This document shows, in pieces, positions 17,942 to 27,389 of a stretch of DNA of 50,894 bases. The stretch is from Hahellaceae bacterium (lineage in GTDB: Bacteria > Pseudomonadota > Gammaproteobacteria > Pseudomonadales > Oleiphilaceae). Each line of letters starts with the position of its first letter. Within the stretch, counting starts at the first letter, position 1. Under the pieces are notes generated by a model, which did not search any database, was not told the origin of the DNA, and was given only the letters and a program-made list of their open reading frames with translations. The position numbers and the translations under genes were made by a program. Location: assembly GCA_016744695.1 (NCBI GenBank), contig JADGDV010000026.1, positions 10,931 to 61,824 of the forward strand, read 5' to 3'.

Positions 17942-19474
17942 TTAAGTGAGGTCAGGTGTGCTATTCATTTTCACTAAAGCCTGAGTACGATTTTCAACAC
18001 CTATTTTCCCATATAAATTCCTAATATGGACTTTTAAGGTATTGAGAGAAATATGAAGTTTCTCTGCAATTATTTTATTGGAGTCCCCCTGAGTAACTAG
18101 AGCGAGCACTTCTTTCTCGCGCTGGGTTAAGGGCTCTGCTCCTTGTATTACTGAGGTGGTTTCCGTTAATAGAGGGCTATGTATTGAATTTTTAGCCTGC
18201 AATGAGACAATTGTTTTTGCGTGTAATGGTGGTAAGCAACTACGCCAGCGTTCAAGTTGTGCCGAGTCTATGGTGTTCTCTGGATCGCTTGCGAGCGTTT
18301 GAATAAGCGTTGTTGCTGGAGTCCATTGCTCACTTACAAGGTGTTGTTCAATAGCCTCTTCAAGGTAGCCAGATTGTTCATACCATTCAGCTGCACAGGC
18401 ATGATAGTAGTGTTGTTGCTTTGTATTTAGCTGTTGAAATCGTTGCAGCAAAAACTGCCGGAAAAGGTCATGGTAACGGTACCATGTACGGTGGTTATCA
18501 AGGGGGACTAAAAACAGATTTGCCAGCTCTAGTTTAATCAATATAGCCTGACTTTTATCGCTATCGGTGATTTTGTTCGTTAAGCCTGCACAAAACCTAG
18601 GTGCGAGTGAGGTTTTTATCAAAAATGATTGTATTTCGTTTGTTTGACGAGAAAAAACCTCTTCAAATAAGTAGTCTTCAATATGGCGATCAAGTCCGGT
18701 ATTTTTAACCAGCTCTTCTGTCTGGGTGTTACCACTTTTTAGAGACAACGCTGCAAGCTGTAAACCCGCAACCCAACCTTCAGTTCCTTTTAACAAGGTA
18801 TTAACGGTACTTTCTTCAAGCTCCAATGCCATCGCGTGGGTAAAAAATTGTTGAGATTCCTCAAGGCTGAACGCAAGCTCTTTTGCTGTAAAAGTGACTA
18901 ATTGGTTGCTGGCTCGGCGTCTTGCTAGTGCTAAAGGAGGTTCTTCTCTAGAGGTGATTATTAGGCGAATCCCGGACGGTTGATGGTCGAGAAATAAATT
19001 GATTAAGCTTAATAATTGTTTGTTTTCAAGTAGATGAAAATCATCAAGCACCAATGTTATTGCACTATTTACTGTGCCATCTTCGTTTAACTCGACATGA
19101 CTACTGAGTTGGTCAAGGTCATTGAGTAATGAAACAACAATGTCCGAAACCTGAAAAACGGCTTTCTCTTCTATTAATCTTTTTGCTTCAATACCCACGG
19201 TAGGTTGTATGCTTTGAAGTGCGTTCAAAATATAGCGCCAGAACTGTAAAGGGGCATTATGGCTACTATCGAGCGTGAGCCACGCAAACGTGTGGGGGAA
19301 GTGATGCAACCACTGGCTTACCAATGTTGATTTTCCATAGCCTGCGGGAGCAGCAATGATCATTAACTCACCGCCGGAAGATGTGTTTAGTCGATCGATA
19401 AGCGATGACCGGTAAACAGATTGTTTCCGTAAAGGGGGTAAATAGAAGCGGGTTTTAAGCAGCATATAGGTCAA
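17942..19474 (-). CDS. Short MalT/AlkS-like LuxR-family regulator (STAND ATPase)
   Basis: A 510-residue transcription regulator. It begins LLKTRFYLPP, the typical opening of MalT-type LuxR regulators. Walker A AAPAGYGKST is at residues 41-50, Walker B LVLDDFHLL near 145, and the sensor segment LIITSREEPPLALARRRA follows. A winged-helix region comes next (YLFEEVFSRQ, WYRYHDLFRQFL). The C-terminal HTH (about 445-505) contains LTQREKEVLALVTQGDSNK and HISLNTLKVHIRNLYGKIGV. MalT and AlkS have about 900 residues; here nearly all of the ~400-residue TPR effector domain is missing and the ATPase part joins the HTH through a short linker. The frame is intact, so this looks like a stable shortened form. 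It stands 132 bases from ETF-QO and may regulate it; the inducer is unknown. Confidence 0.88.
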   Translation of the reverse strand: MTYMLLKTRFYLPPLRKQSVYRSSLIDRLNTSSGGELMIIAAPAGYGKSTLVSQWLHHFPHTFAWLTLDSSHNAPLQFWRYILNALQSIQPTVGIEAKRLIEEKAVFQVSDIVVSLLNDLDQLSSHVELNEDGTVNSAITLVLDDFHLLENKQLLSLINLFLDHQPSGIRLIITSREEPPLALARRRASNQLVTFTAKELAFSLEESQQFFTHAMALELEESTVNTLLKGTEGWVAGLQLAALSLKSGNTQTEELVKNTGLDRHIEDYLFEEVFSRQTNEIQSFLIKTSLAPRFCAGLTNKITDSDKSQAILIKLELANLFLVPLDNHRTWYRYHDLFRQFLLQRFQQLNTKQQHYYHACAAEWYEQSGYLEEAIEQHLVSEQWTPATTLIQTLASDPENTIDSAQLERWRSCLPPLHAKTIVSLQAKNSIHSPLLTETTSVIQGAEPLTQREKEVLALVTQGDSNKIIAEKLHISLNTLKVHIRNLYGKIGVENRTQALVKMNSTPDLT

Positions 19475-19665
19475 TTCAGTCCTTGATGAGATAAATCTAC
19501 CGGAATCTACTGATGAGATAAACTATATTTTTCTAACCCAATGCCCATATACAGTAACTACGTGTGTAATATAATTAGGATGATGTTTTACAATTTTTTT
19601 AACAACGTAATGCTTAATAAGGGTAAAATCTTGTTAATAAAAGACTGATAGAGAAATTTCTTGCT

Positions 19666-20202
19666 GTGGTAAAAAACAATCGTACTAAGCGCATCAATAG
19701 GCATCAAAATTCTAACGGATTTACGTTAATAGAGCTGGTTCTTATTATTGTGATACTAGGCATTCTGGCCGCTTTTGCACTACCCCGCTTCGCAGACCTT
19801 CAGATAGAAGCACAGCGCTCATCGGTTGAAGGGGTTGCCGCCGCTTTTGATGCTGGTGTTAGGAATGTTCATTTACAATGGAATGCCGCTGGAAGCCCTG
19901 GTGCTGTATTGAATTTCATTCCAATAAACGACCCGACTGTTGGAGGCGACCTCAGCGTCAATGCCGCTGGCTGGCCTGCAGATACTCGGGGTGTTAGCTT
20001 AACTCTTAATAGCCAAGCGGATTGCTTGGATGTATGGAGAGCTGTATTAAGCTCAAACTCCGAGCAGGTCAGTGGTTCTGGAGTAAGCGACTATCTCGCA
20101 ACATACAATGGCTCTAATCGTTGCACATATACCTACCAAGAAAATACTGCTTTTACGATTCGTTTTGATTCGAATACCGGTGACGTGGTGCCAAGCACAT
20201 AG
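19666..20202 (+). CDS. Type IV prepilin-like protein (MSHA pilin type)
   Basis: A 178-residue prepilin. The hydrophilic leader ends in G before FTLIELVLIIVILGILAAFA, the prepilin peptidase site with Glu5 of the mature chain followed by the assembly helix. The next part (PRFADLQIEAQRSSVEGVAA) resembles MshA/MshB-type pilins. Two Cys in the C-terminal third (DCLDVW and NRCTYTY) could form the usual disulfide. The start is a GTG at 19666 with only a weak Shine-Dalgarno. It stands alone: no other pilus assembly gene and no prepilin peptidase is nearby, so it must use machinery encoded elsewhere. It could be a minor or surface-sensing pilin. Confidence 0.85.
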   Translation: MVKNNRTKRINRHQNSNGFTLIELVLIIVILGILAAFALPRFADLQIEAQRSSVEGVAAAFDAGVRNVHLQWNAAGSPGAVLNFIPINDPTVGGDLSVNAAGWPADTRGVSLTLNSQADCLDVWRAVLSSNSEQVSGSGVSDYLATYNGSNRCTYTYQENTAFTIRFDSNTGDVVPST

Positions 20203-20286
20203 CGCATGTTGCACGCTATCCACCCTTATACTGTTAGAGCCGCATAAACGCTGTTTCCGTTCCTAGATTATCTGCTTTAAATTCAA

Positions 20287-21165
20287 TTAGCTCAGCTTCC
20301 AAAACGCATTGACCAAGGGGTTTTTCAAGCTCTTCTTAAGCGTAAACAAGCCAACATCATAAGGTTCAAGCGTGGGTTGTACCTCTAATGTTCGTACACG
20401 GTCTGCCATGGGGCTATGGTCGAGTACAATTTTTGGCACAACACCAATGCCTAGCCCTAAACTCACCATGCTAACAATGGCTTCATTACCGGCTACTTGG
20501 GCATAAATACGTGGGTTAATATCCATTTTTCGAAACCAGCTGTCTATTCGTTTACGAGCAATGCCGCCTTCGGAGAGTATCATCGGAACCTGCGCCCATT
20601 GTGCGGTTGACGTAGGTGGGATAATGGGAATATCTGGATCACTCTGTTCAAGGGGAGCAATAAACAGTAAAGGGGATACGGTAATGGGCTTAAATACCAG
20701 ACCTCTAGGTAGTGTCGGAGGATGAGCCGCAATAGTAAGGTCTTCTTCACCTGCGATCACTCGCGCAATAGCGTGTTCCGGGTCGCCGGTGTGTAGTTTT
20801 ATTTCAACCCCCGGGTTATCGTGACGAAAGCGATTAAGTAAGTCGAATAAAATACTGTAACTTGCCGTGACCGAGCAGTACATGCTGACTTTTCCGTGAA
20901 GCTGATTACTGTTGTCTGTCAGTTCGTTACGAATTAAGTCCCATTGAGCTCTGGCCTCTCGCGCATATTTTTGAAATTTTTGTCCTTCAGGTGTGAGTGC
21001 TACTGTACGGTTGTCTCGATTAAATAATAAAACACCTAACTCATCTTCCAGTTGTCTGATGTTGCGTGACAAAGCGGAAATGCTAATGTGGCATGTATCG
21101 CTGGCGCGGCCAAAATGTAAGGTATCGGCTAGTGCGAGAAAATGCTTGAGAGTACGTGTATTCAT
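20287..21165 (-). CDS. ilvY: LysR-family activator IlvY
   Basis: A 292-residue LysR regulator with an N-terminal winged HTH (MNTRTLKHFLALADTLHFGR onward, with LFNRDNRTVALTPEG) and a C-terminal substrate-binding domain. The HTH matches IlvY of enterobacteria closely, and the gene is divergent from ilvC, the classical arrangement. IlvY activates ilvC when acetohydroxy acid substrates accumulate. The frame is open up to 21216, but the start at 21165 reproduces the usual IlvY N-terminus and length. Confidence 0.93.
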   Translation of the reverse strand: MNTRTLKHFLALADTLHFGRASDTCHISISALSRNIRQLEDELGVLLFNRDNRTVALTPEGQKFQKYAREARAQWDLIRNELTDNSNQLHGKVSMYCSVTASYSILFDLLNRFRHDNPGVEIKLHTGDPEHAIARVIAGEEDLTIAAHPPTLPRGLVFKPITVSPLLFIAPLEQSDPDIPIIPPTSTAQWAQVPMILSEGGIARKRIDSWFRKMDINPRIYAQVAGNEAIVSMVSLGLGIGVVPKIVLDHSPMADRVRTLEVQPTLEPYDVGLFTLKKSLKNPLVNAFWKLS

Positions 21166-21261
21166 ATCGTCATGTCTTTGTTCATGCCTTGGCTTATACT
21201 GATGCATGGTACGCATTATAGCTCATATTTTGCAATATATGGGACGTTGTGTTGCATTTAT

Positions 21262-21290
21262 TTCAATTTACGAAAGGGTCTTTCTACTAT
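21262..21290 (+). promoter_or_regulatory. Probable ilvC promoter
   Basis: TTCAAT and TACTAT are spaced 17 bases apart and lie about 90 bases before the ilvC start. Just upstream, TGCAA (about 21229) and TTGCA (about 21252) form a loose inverted repeat that could be part of the IlvY operator. The promoter elements are near consensus; the operator is a guess. Confidence 0.45.
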
Positions 21291-21378
21291 AGAGTAGGCG
21301 CACTAAAAATAAAGGCTCAATTAAAACCAGCCTTTAACATATTCAATTTTAATACATACAACGATGGAAGCTTCCACT

Positions 21379-22854
21379 ATGTCAAATAACTACTTTAATA
21401 CTCTGCCTCTTCGTGAGCAGCTTGAGCAGCTCGCTAAATGTCGCTTCATGGACATTTCTGAATTCCCAGACGGTGTTGAAGCACTGAAAGGTAAGAAAAT
21501 TGTAGTTATTGGTTGTGGCGCACAAGGTCTTGCTCAGGGTATGAACCTGCGTGACAGTGGTTGTGATGTGTCTTATACCTTGCGTCAGGCCGCTATTGAT
21601 GAGAAGCGTCAGTCTTGGAAAAATGCAAGCGAGAACGGCTTTACTGTAGGTACATACGAAGAGTTAATTCCTACGGCTGATGTTGTATTAAACCTTACAC
21701 CTGACAAGCAGCACACACCGGTTGTTACTGCGATTATGCCTCTTATGAAGCAGGGCGCTTGCTTATCATACTCTCACGGTTTCAATATCGTTGAAGAAGG
21801 TATGCAAATTCGTGAAGATTTAACCGTCATCATGGTTGCACCTAAGTGCCCAGGTTCTGAAGTACGTAACGAATATGTGCGTGGCTTTGGCGTACCTACG
21901 CTAATTGCTGTACATGAAGATAACGATCCTAAAGGTGAAGGTCTTGCTCTAGCTAAGGCTTACGCAGTAGGAACAGGCGGCCATAAAGCTGGCGTTCTTA
22001 TGTCTTCTTTCATTGCTGAAGTTAAATCTGACCTTATGGGTGAGCAGACTATCCTTTGTGGTATGTTGCAGACAGGTTCTTTGTTGTGCTTTGACAAGAT
22101 GATTGAAGAAGGCATCGACGCTGGTTACGCGTCTAAGCTGATTCAGTTTGGTTGGGAAACAGTAACAGAAGCGCTTAAGTACGGCGGCGTTACCAACATG
22201 TTAGATCGTTTGTCTAACCCTGCTAAAATTAAAGCGTTTGATTTGGCTGAAGAATTGAAGCTAATCATGCGTCCGCTATACAACAAGCATCAAGATGACA
22301 TCATCGACGGTACTTTCTCTCGCGTTATGATGGAAGATTGGGCTAATGATGACGTTAACTTACTAGGCTGGCGTGCAGAAACAGCAGAAACAGCGTTTGA
22401 GAAAACGCCTGCTGGTGATGTTGAAATCTCTGAGCAAGAGTTCTTTGATAACGGTATCTTAATGGTGGCTATGGTTAAGGCGGGTGTTGAGCTTGCATTT
22501 GAAACGATGACGGCTGCGGGTATTGTTGCTGATTCTGCTTACTATGAGTCTCTACACGAAACTCCGCTAATCGCTAACACGATTGCACGTAAGAAGTTGT
22601 ACGAGATGAACGCGACAATCTCTGACACAGCTGAATACGGTTGTTACCTTTATAACCATGCATGTCTTCCTTTACTTGCTGACTTTATGAAAGACATCAA
22701 AACAGATGTAATTGGTAAAGGTCTTAACCTTGAAGATAACGGCGTAGATAACGCACGTTTGATCGAAGTAAACGCAGCGCTTCGTAGCCATCCGGTTGAA
22801 GCAATTGGTGGCGTTCTTCGTGGTCACATGGCTGACATGAAGAAAATTGTTTAA
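21379..22854 (+). CDS. ilvC: Ketol-acid reductoisomerase, class II (long form)
   Basis: A 491-residue NADP-dependent enzyme that converts 2-acetolactate and 2-aceto-2-hydroxybutyrate to the dihydroxy acids of valine, isoleucine and leucine synthesis, in the cytoplasm. The start [15 protein letters not shown] aligns with E. coli IlvC; the frame is open 15 bases earlier. The Rossmann motif GCGAQG lies at residues 45-50, and the segments [18 protein letters not shown], the knotted C-terminal domain and its duplicate ([31 protein letters not shown]) identify the plant-like class II form. It is divergent from ilvY and ends at a strong terminator, so it is a single-gene transcript. Codon choice is noticeably regular, as expected for a highly expressed gene. 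Confidence 0.98.
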   Translation: MSNNYFNTLPLREQLEQLAKCRFMDISEFPDGVEALKGKKIVVIGCGAQGLAQGMNLRDSGCDVSYTLRQAAIDEKRQSWKNASENGFTVGTYEELIPTADVVLNLTPDKQHTPVVTAIMPLMKQGACLSYSHGFNIVEEGMQIREDLTVIMVAPKCPGSEVRNEYVRGFGVPTLIAVHEDNDPKGEGLALAKAYAVGTGGHKAGVLMSSFIAEVKSDLMGEQTILCGMLQTGSLLCFDKMIEEGIDAGYASKLIQFGWETVTEALKYGGVTNMLDRLSNPAKIKAFDLAEELKLIMRPLYNKHQDDIIDGTFSRVMMEDWANDDVNLLGWRAETAETAFEKTPAGDVEISEQEFFDNGILMVAMVKAGVELAFETMTAAGIVADSAYYESLHETPLIANTIARKKLYEMNATISDTAEYGCYLYNHACLPLLADFMKDIKTDVIGKGLNLEDNGVDNARLIEVNAALRSHPVEAIGGVLRGHMADMKKIV

Positions 22855-22909
22855 TTGTTCTTATTAAGAACAATACCCTGTCGGTGCTAATGCACTGATA
22901 GAGTAGAAT

Positions 22910-22945
22910 AAAAAAGGCTGAGGTTTATATCTCGGCCTTTTTTTT
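22910..22945 (+). terminator. Rho-independent terminator of ilvC
   Basis: AAAAAAGGCTGAG and CTCGGCCTTTTTT form a 13-bp stem with one wobble and end in a run of eight T. A perfect 9-bp inverted repeat (TTGTTCTTA-TAAGAACAA type, 22855-22873) overlaps the region right after the stop codon and may add an RNA-stabilising hairpin. Confidence 0.88.
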
Positions 22946-22979
22946 AGGTGTTTGTAAATCAGTTTATTTTGGATTTCTT

Positions 22980-24422
22980 GTGATGACTAATGGCTTACCT
23001 ATTCGTTTGGTTGATCTAACCGTTAATTTTGATGATCGCTTTCAATTAAACTCAATCAACTGGCAAATTGAGCCTCAACAGCATTGGGTTATTACCGGCG
23101 CGAATGGTGCAGGGAAGTCTGCCTTGGCCGCCGTGCTTGCAGGGGTGCTTGATAAGTCTGCTGAATGTGTATCTGGCAGCATTGACGGTTTACCTGCGCG
23201 GGTAGGGTTGGTGTCTTTTGAAGCTCAGGCTGAGCTGATTGAGGCGGAGAGAAAAAAGGATGACGCCGATATTATGGATGTTATCTCTGAAGGGACACCC
23301 GTTAGTGAAATATTATATGAAGACTGCCAAGATCGTGCATTGGCAGAACAGTTAGTTATTAAGTTTGGTTTAGAACCTTTGTTAGACCGGGCATTTAGAA
23401 AACTGTCTACCGGGGAGTCACGCAAGGTTATGTTAGTTAGGGCGCTGGCTAGCAAGCCTGACTTATTAGTATTAGACGAGCCCTTCGATGGCTTAGATGC
23501 CAACACCTTAGTGATGCTGCAAGAATACTTGCAGACACTGATCAATACCGTACCGATGGTCATGGTATTGAATCGCTTTGATGAGTTTCCTCGTTTCATT
23601 ACTGATATCGCCTATGTAGAAAATGGTGAGTTACAGCACTGTATCAGCCGAGATGACGCTAAAGCATATAGCGAGCTTTATCAGTTGTTACACCTTAAAA
23701 CGACAGACCTTTCTATTCCTGAAGCAGACCCCGAAACAGTAATACCTTGTTTAGACCCAGAGCAGCCTTTGGTTCGTTTAAATGGAATCACGATTAAATA
23801 CGATGAGACCGAAATCATCAGTGATTTAAACTGGACCATTAACCCGAACCAGCACTGGCAACTCAGTGGCCCCAATGGCAGTGGAAAAACCGGTTTATTA
23901 TCATTGATTACCGGTGACCATCCTCAATGTTATGTTAATGATATTTTTGTCTTCGGCTTTCAGCGAGGCAGCGGTGAAAGTATCTGGCAAATTAAGCAGT
24001 TTATCGGTTATGTCTCTACGGCATTGCAGTGGGAGTATCGGGTAGGTACAAATATTCGTAATGTCATTATCTCAGGCTTTTACGACAGCATTGGCTTGTA
24101 CAGTAAATGTACGGACAAACAACGTGCTATTGCCGATGAATGGCTGGCTTTATTAGGCATGCTTGATCGCGCAGACCAGCCCTTCAATAAACTCTCTTAT
24201 GGCGACCAGCGTTTGTTGTTGATTGCGCGAGCCATGGTAAAGCATCCGCCATTATTGATACTTGATGAGCCTTGTCTCGGGTTGGATGATATGAACAGGC
24301 AGCTTGTATTGGCGTTGATTGAGAAAATTTGTGCAGGGAGTATGACGTCAGTGCTGTACGTGAACCATCATCCAGAAGATAAGATTAAAGGTATTGAAAA
24401 TTACTTGGCATTAGGGACGTGA
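22980..24422 (+). CDS. modF: ModF-like duplicated ABC ATPase
   Basis: A 480-residue cytoplasmic protein with two ABC ATPase domains and no membrane segment. Domain 1 has Walker A GANGAGKSA (about residues 40-48), signature LSTGESRK and Walker B LLVLDEPFDG. Domain 2 has GPNGSGKTG, LSYGDQRL and LLILDEPCLG. The stretch ITGDHPQCYVNDIFVFGFQR with RGSGESIW closely follows E. coli ModF. ModF is encoded near molybdate genes in E. coli but its function is poorly defined. Here no molybdate permease or ModE is nearby, so the symbol is by homology only. The start may be either of the two adjacent ATG codons. Confidence 0.87.
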   Translation: MMTNGLPIRLVDLTVNFDDRFQLNSINWQIEPQQHWVITGANGAGKSALAAVLAGVLDKSAECVSGSIDGLPARVGLVSFEAQAELIEAERKKDDADIMDVISEGTPVSEILYEDCQDRALAEQLVIKFGLEPLLDRAFRKLSTGESRKVMLVRALASKPDLLVLDEPFDGLDANTLVMLQEYLQTLINTVPMVMVLNRFDEFPRFITDIAYVENGELQHCISRDDAKAYSELYQLLHLKTTDLSIPEADPETVIPCLDPEQPLVRLNGITIKYDETEIISDLNWTINPNQHWQLSGPNGSGKTGLLSLITGDHPQCYVNDIFVFGFQRGSGESIWQIKQFIGYVSTALQWEYRVGTNIRNVIISGFYDSIGLYSKCTDKQRAIADEWLALLGMLDRADQPFNKLSYGDQRLLLIARAMVKHPPLLILDEPCLGLDDMNRQLVLALIEKICAGSMTSVLYVNHHPEDKIKGIENYLALGT

Positions 24423-24439
24423 TGCATAAAGGCAGTGAG

Positions 24440-24470
24440 CTGCTCCCTCATGTGAAGGAGCAGGCTTTCT
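24440..24470. terminator. Hairpin between convergent genes
   Basis: CTGCTCC and GGAGCAG pair across a ten-base loop and are followed by CTTTCT. It lies between the ends of the ModF-like gene and the hemerythrin gene. The T tract is short, so it is only a candidate. Confidence 0.4.
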
Positions 24471-24487
24471 AGCAGTAAACGATAGGG

Positions 24488-25060
24488 CTATTTAACGCCT
24501 TTTTCTAGCAAAAATGCACTGTATTTTTTGTCTGTACCATTAATGTGATTGATGAGCCAGTTCTTCAAATAATCTAACAAATCTTCAATTGTTTTTTCAT
24601 GATCGTCTTCATATTCTTTAATTTTTTGCACTACTTGATCGGTCATGTTGATGTGTTGCTGCTTGTGAGCATCAAAATCGGGGTAGCCATTCTCTTCCAT
24701 CATTTTTTCTTCACGAGCGAAGTGAAATTTGGTGTATGCAATCAGTTCATCTAATGCTTCTTTGTCGAATGCTTCACCTGTTTGATAAATAGACGATGTT
24801 TGTAGGCGATTGATCAGTTGTAATAGTTTTTTATGGTCGGTATCGATTGATTTAATACCTACACTATATTCTTCTTTCCAAGTAACGAATTGGCTTTCAG
24901 TCATTTTCTTGTTAAGAACAATAACGATGCCCAAGGCCACTATGAAGACCCAAGGCAAGGGGTGAGTCAAACCTAGAGTGAAGCTTAAAATAATAGCGGT
25001 TACTAAGGTTAAAAGCAGGAATGCCAGCGCAAATGCTTTTAGCTTGTTCATGTTGTTCAT
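24488..25060 (-). CDS. Membrane-anchored bacteriohemerythrin
   Basis: A 190-residue protein. Residues 10-50 form two hydrophobic segments (AFALAFLLLTLVTAIILSF and the following PWVFIVALGIVIVL). From about residue 60 there is a complete hemerythrin domain: WKEEYSVGIKSIDTDHKKLL, YTKFHFAREEKMM, FDAHKQQH and WLINHINGTDKKY supply the His, Glu and Asp ligands of a di-iron site that binds O2. Anchored forms may deliver oxygen to membrane enzymes or sense it. It is monocistronic and convergent with the ModF-like gene. Confidence 0.93.
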   Translation of the reverse strand: MNNMNKLKAFALAFLLLTLVTAIILSFTLGLTHPLPWVFIVALGIVIVLNKKMTESQFVTWKEEYSVGIKSIDTDHKKLLQLINRLQTSSIYQTGEAFDKEALDELIAYTKFHFAREEKMMEENGYPDFDAHKQQHINMTDQVVQKIKEYEDDHEKTIEDLLDYLKNWLINHINGTDKKYSAFLLEKGVK

Positions 25061-25303
25061 CGATGTCTCCGTATAGATAAAGCCGATTGGTAAGCAAACT
25101 TATGATTAAAACTGTTAAGGTAAATAGTATATTAATCTGTCATTCAACTATAGCATTGGTTTAGGTCAATTTAAGGTGCTAATTTTAGTATTGTGCCTTT
25201 GATATTAATTATGGGGAGTTAGCAGTGTAGGCATATGTTTTGGGTTGGGTGTTACTAGTTTCAGGTTGGTTGGTTAGTGGTAATTTTTTGACATAACTGT
25301 TTT

Positions 25304-26719
25304 TTAAAGAATAAATTCTTCATGCAAGCGAGGTATGATTACTTCAGTATCTCCCAGCGTTTGTGCGAAGGCTTCCATAACCTCTTCTTCACCGTGAACT
25401 AAGAATGTACGGGCTTGTCTTCCCACCTCATGATGCCATGCTAATAACTCTGCCTGATCCGCGTGGGCTGAAAACCCGCCTATGGTGTGAATGTTTGCGC
25501 ATACTTGTATATCTTCACCAAAAATATGCACATGCTTGGCTCCGTCTACAATATGGCGAGCCAAGGTTCCGCGTGCGGCAAATCCGACGAATACGATGCT
25601 ACTGTCTTTACGCCAAAGGTTGTGCTTAAGGTGATGTCGTACTCGTCCGCCGGTACACATACCTGAACCTGCGATGATCACTGCGCCACCACGAATATTA
25701 TTCAAGGCGATAGAGTCAGCCGTATCACGGATAAAATGCAGGCCCGGGAAATCAAAAGGGTCTTGGCCGTGGTGAAATAAATTGTATGTTTCGTCGTCGT
25801 AACACTCTGGGTGATGACTGAATATTTCGGTAGCGGAGATAGCCATAGGTGAGTCTAGAAACACCTGCATAGACGCTGGCAGCTCTCCACTTTTTATACC
25901 TTCCCGCAGGTAGTAGAGAATCTCTTGAGTTCGCTCTAAAGCAAAGCTAGGAATAATGACATTTCCGCCACGATGAAAGGTGTTAGTAATAGCTTGGAAC
26001 AATTCTTCAATTGAGGGTTGTAGGTTTTTGTGTGCGCGGTCACCGTAAGTGGTTTCCATCACTACAACATCGGCTTGAGGAGGGGGCGTAGGGTCACGTA
26101 ATATAGCTCTATCATTGTTGCCAAGGTCACCCGAAAATACCAATCGTCGTTTTTCTTCCTGCTCTTTAAGTTCAATAAGAATGAAGGCGGACCCCAGTAT
26201 GTGGCCAGCGTCAAAAAAAGTGACTTGAATACCTTCGTCTAGCTTTATTGGCTGGTCATATTCTGCCGTTCGGCCGAAATAATCTAGGCTGTTGAGTGTA
26301 TCTAGAACCGTATAAAGAGCTTGTTTATTATGGCCCTTTTTTAGTTCTCTTTTCTTTGCTTTTTGCCCTAGGCGATCTAACTTTCGGGCATATCGCTTTA
26401 CCTCCGATTCCTGCAAATGTGCGGAATCAAGAAGTACTAATTTGGCTAGTTCACGACTGGCAGATGTGGTGATAATTTCGCCAGTGAAGCCTTGTTTTAC
26501 TAATAAAGGAATACGCCCGCAGTGGTCTAGGTGGGCATGAGTCAGTATCAAATAATCTATCTCGGATGGGTCAAAGCCAAAAGGTTCCTGATTCTCTTTT
26601 GCCAGTTCGCGACCGCCCTGATAAAGACCGCAGTCGATTAGTACCTGCTTATCTCCACAACTGACTAAATGGCAGGACCCTGTTACACCGCAATCTGCAC
26701 CGTGAAAAGAAATTTTCAT
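25304..26719 (-). CDS. MBL-fold/beta-CASP RNA-processing-type hydrolase
   Basis: A 471-residue cytoplasmic metallo-beta-lactamase protein of the CPSF/RNase J-like group. The metal motif THAHLDH is at about residues 59-65, with further ligands in DAGHILGSA and FSGDLG. The beta-CASP insertion is marked by PSFALERTQEILYYL and by GSGMCTGGRVRHHLKHNLW. The C-terminal motif is GGFSAHADQAELLAWH (RMMBL domain). Relatives are nucleases for RNA, but many bacterial copies have no proven substrate. The start ATG at 26719 follows a GGAG-type site. Confidence 0.92.
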   Translation of the reverse strand: MKISFHGADCGVTGSCHLVSCGDKQVLIDCGLYQGGRELAKENQEPFGFDPSEIDYLILTHAHLDHCGRIPLLVKQGFTGEIITTSASRELAKLVLLDSAHLQESEVKRYARKLDRLGQKAKKRELKKGHNKQALYTVLDTLNSLDYFGRTAEYDQPIKLDEGIQVTFFDAGHILGSAFILIELKEQEEKRRLVFSGDLGNNDRAILRDPTPPPQADVVVMETTYGDRAHKNLQPSIEELFQAITNTFHRGGNVIIPSFALERTQEILYYLREGIKSGELPASMQVFLDSPMAISATEIFSHHPECYDDETYNLFHHGQDPFDFPGLHFIRDTADSIALNNIRGGAVIIAGSGMCTGGRVRHHLKHNLWRKDSSIVFVGFAARGTLARHIVDGAKHVHIFGEDIQVCANIHTIGGFSAHADQAELLAWHHEVGRQARTFLVHGEEEVMEAFAQTLGDTEVIIPRLHEEFIL

Positions 26720-26841
26720 TATCTACTCCTTCGTCTTAGACCTAGCTCGGTACCTTTATACTAACTTAGGGTTACATTTAACGCAGCAACTCATTAAAAT
26801 GAGCTGATTAAACCCAATTATAATTATCTCTGAGACTCTTT

Positions 26842-27144
26842 ATGAATAAGAATTTTCTTTTGTTAGCGTTTATTTCTTTAGCTGGTTGTCAAACATCAGG
26901 CCAACTATCAACGATGGCTTCTAGTGGTATGGAGGCTTTTTCCTGCGATCAAATTCAAACTGCGTTTACGGCTTATGATGGAGATCGACAGTCGGTTGAT
27001 ATGCTAACAAACTTGGGGAAAATGATTAATGTTGAGTATGGCGAGCTGGCGGAAACCGCAGTTCAATCTTCAGACTCTTATTATCAGGGTGTTAAAGATG
27101 CGACTAATATTGCGCTTACTATAAAAGGCTGCCCACAGTTGTAA
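26842..27144 (+). CDS. Small hypothetical lipoprotein
   Basis: A 100-residue protein with a lipoprotein signal ending in ISLAGC (Cys16). The mature part is short, polar and mostly helical in composition, with two Cys (SCDQIQTAF and KGCPQL) that could form a disulfide. I do not recognise a family. The gene stands alone between a nuclease-like gene on the other strand and the universal stress gene. Confidence 0.75.
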   Translation: MNKNFLLLAFISLAGCQTSGQLSTMASSGMEAFSCDQIQTAFTAYDGDRQSVDMLTNLGKMINVEYGELAETAVQSSDSYYQGVKDATNIALTIKGCPQL

Positions 27145-27159
27145 GTGTTTATATTTTGG

Positions 27160-27195
27160 CTCACTCTATGCCTATAGGCTGTTGCATAAAGTGAG
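27160..27195 (+). terminator. Hairpin downstream of small lipoprotein gene
   Basis: CTCACTCTATGC and GCATAAAGTGAG form a 12-bp stem with one mismatch and a 12-base loop, 16 bases after the stop. No real T run follows, so termination is uncertain. Confidence 0.4.
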
Positions 27196-27389
27196 TCTGT
27201 TACATTCCTTACCTACCTACGGTTTGATCTAGAATTAAATGTACACTACGCAACCACTCTTCTTGGTTTCTTTAGCGGGATTGGACTTGGGCTAAAGCTA
27301 GCGTTATACAAATAACATCATTGCGTTATTTTACCAGTAACAGGGATTAGTCTATTCTACAAATATGAAAGACTTACTTGAGGCGCACA

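Noticed and set aside
27200-27310. Minus-free frame ending GFFSGIGLGLKLALYK before uspA
   Set aside because: It looks like a membrane segment but has no start codon and only about 40 codons; similarity to a known family could not be shown.
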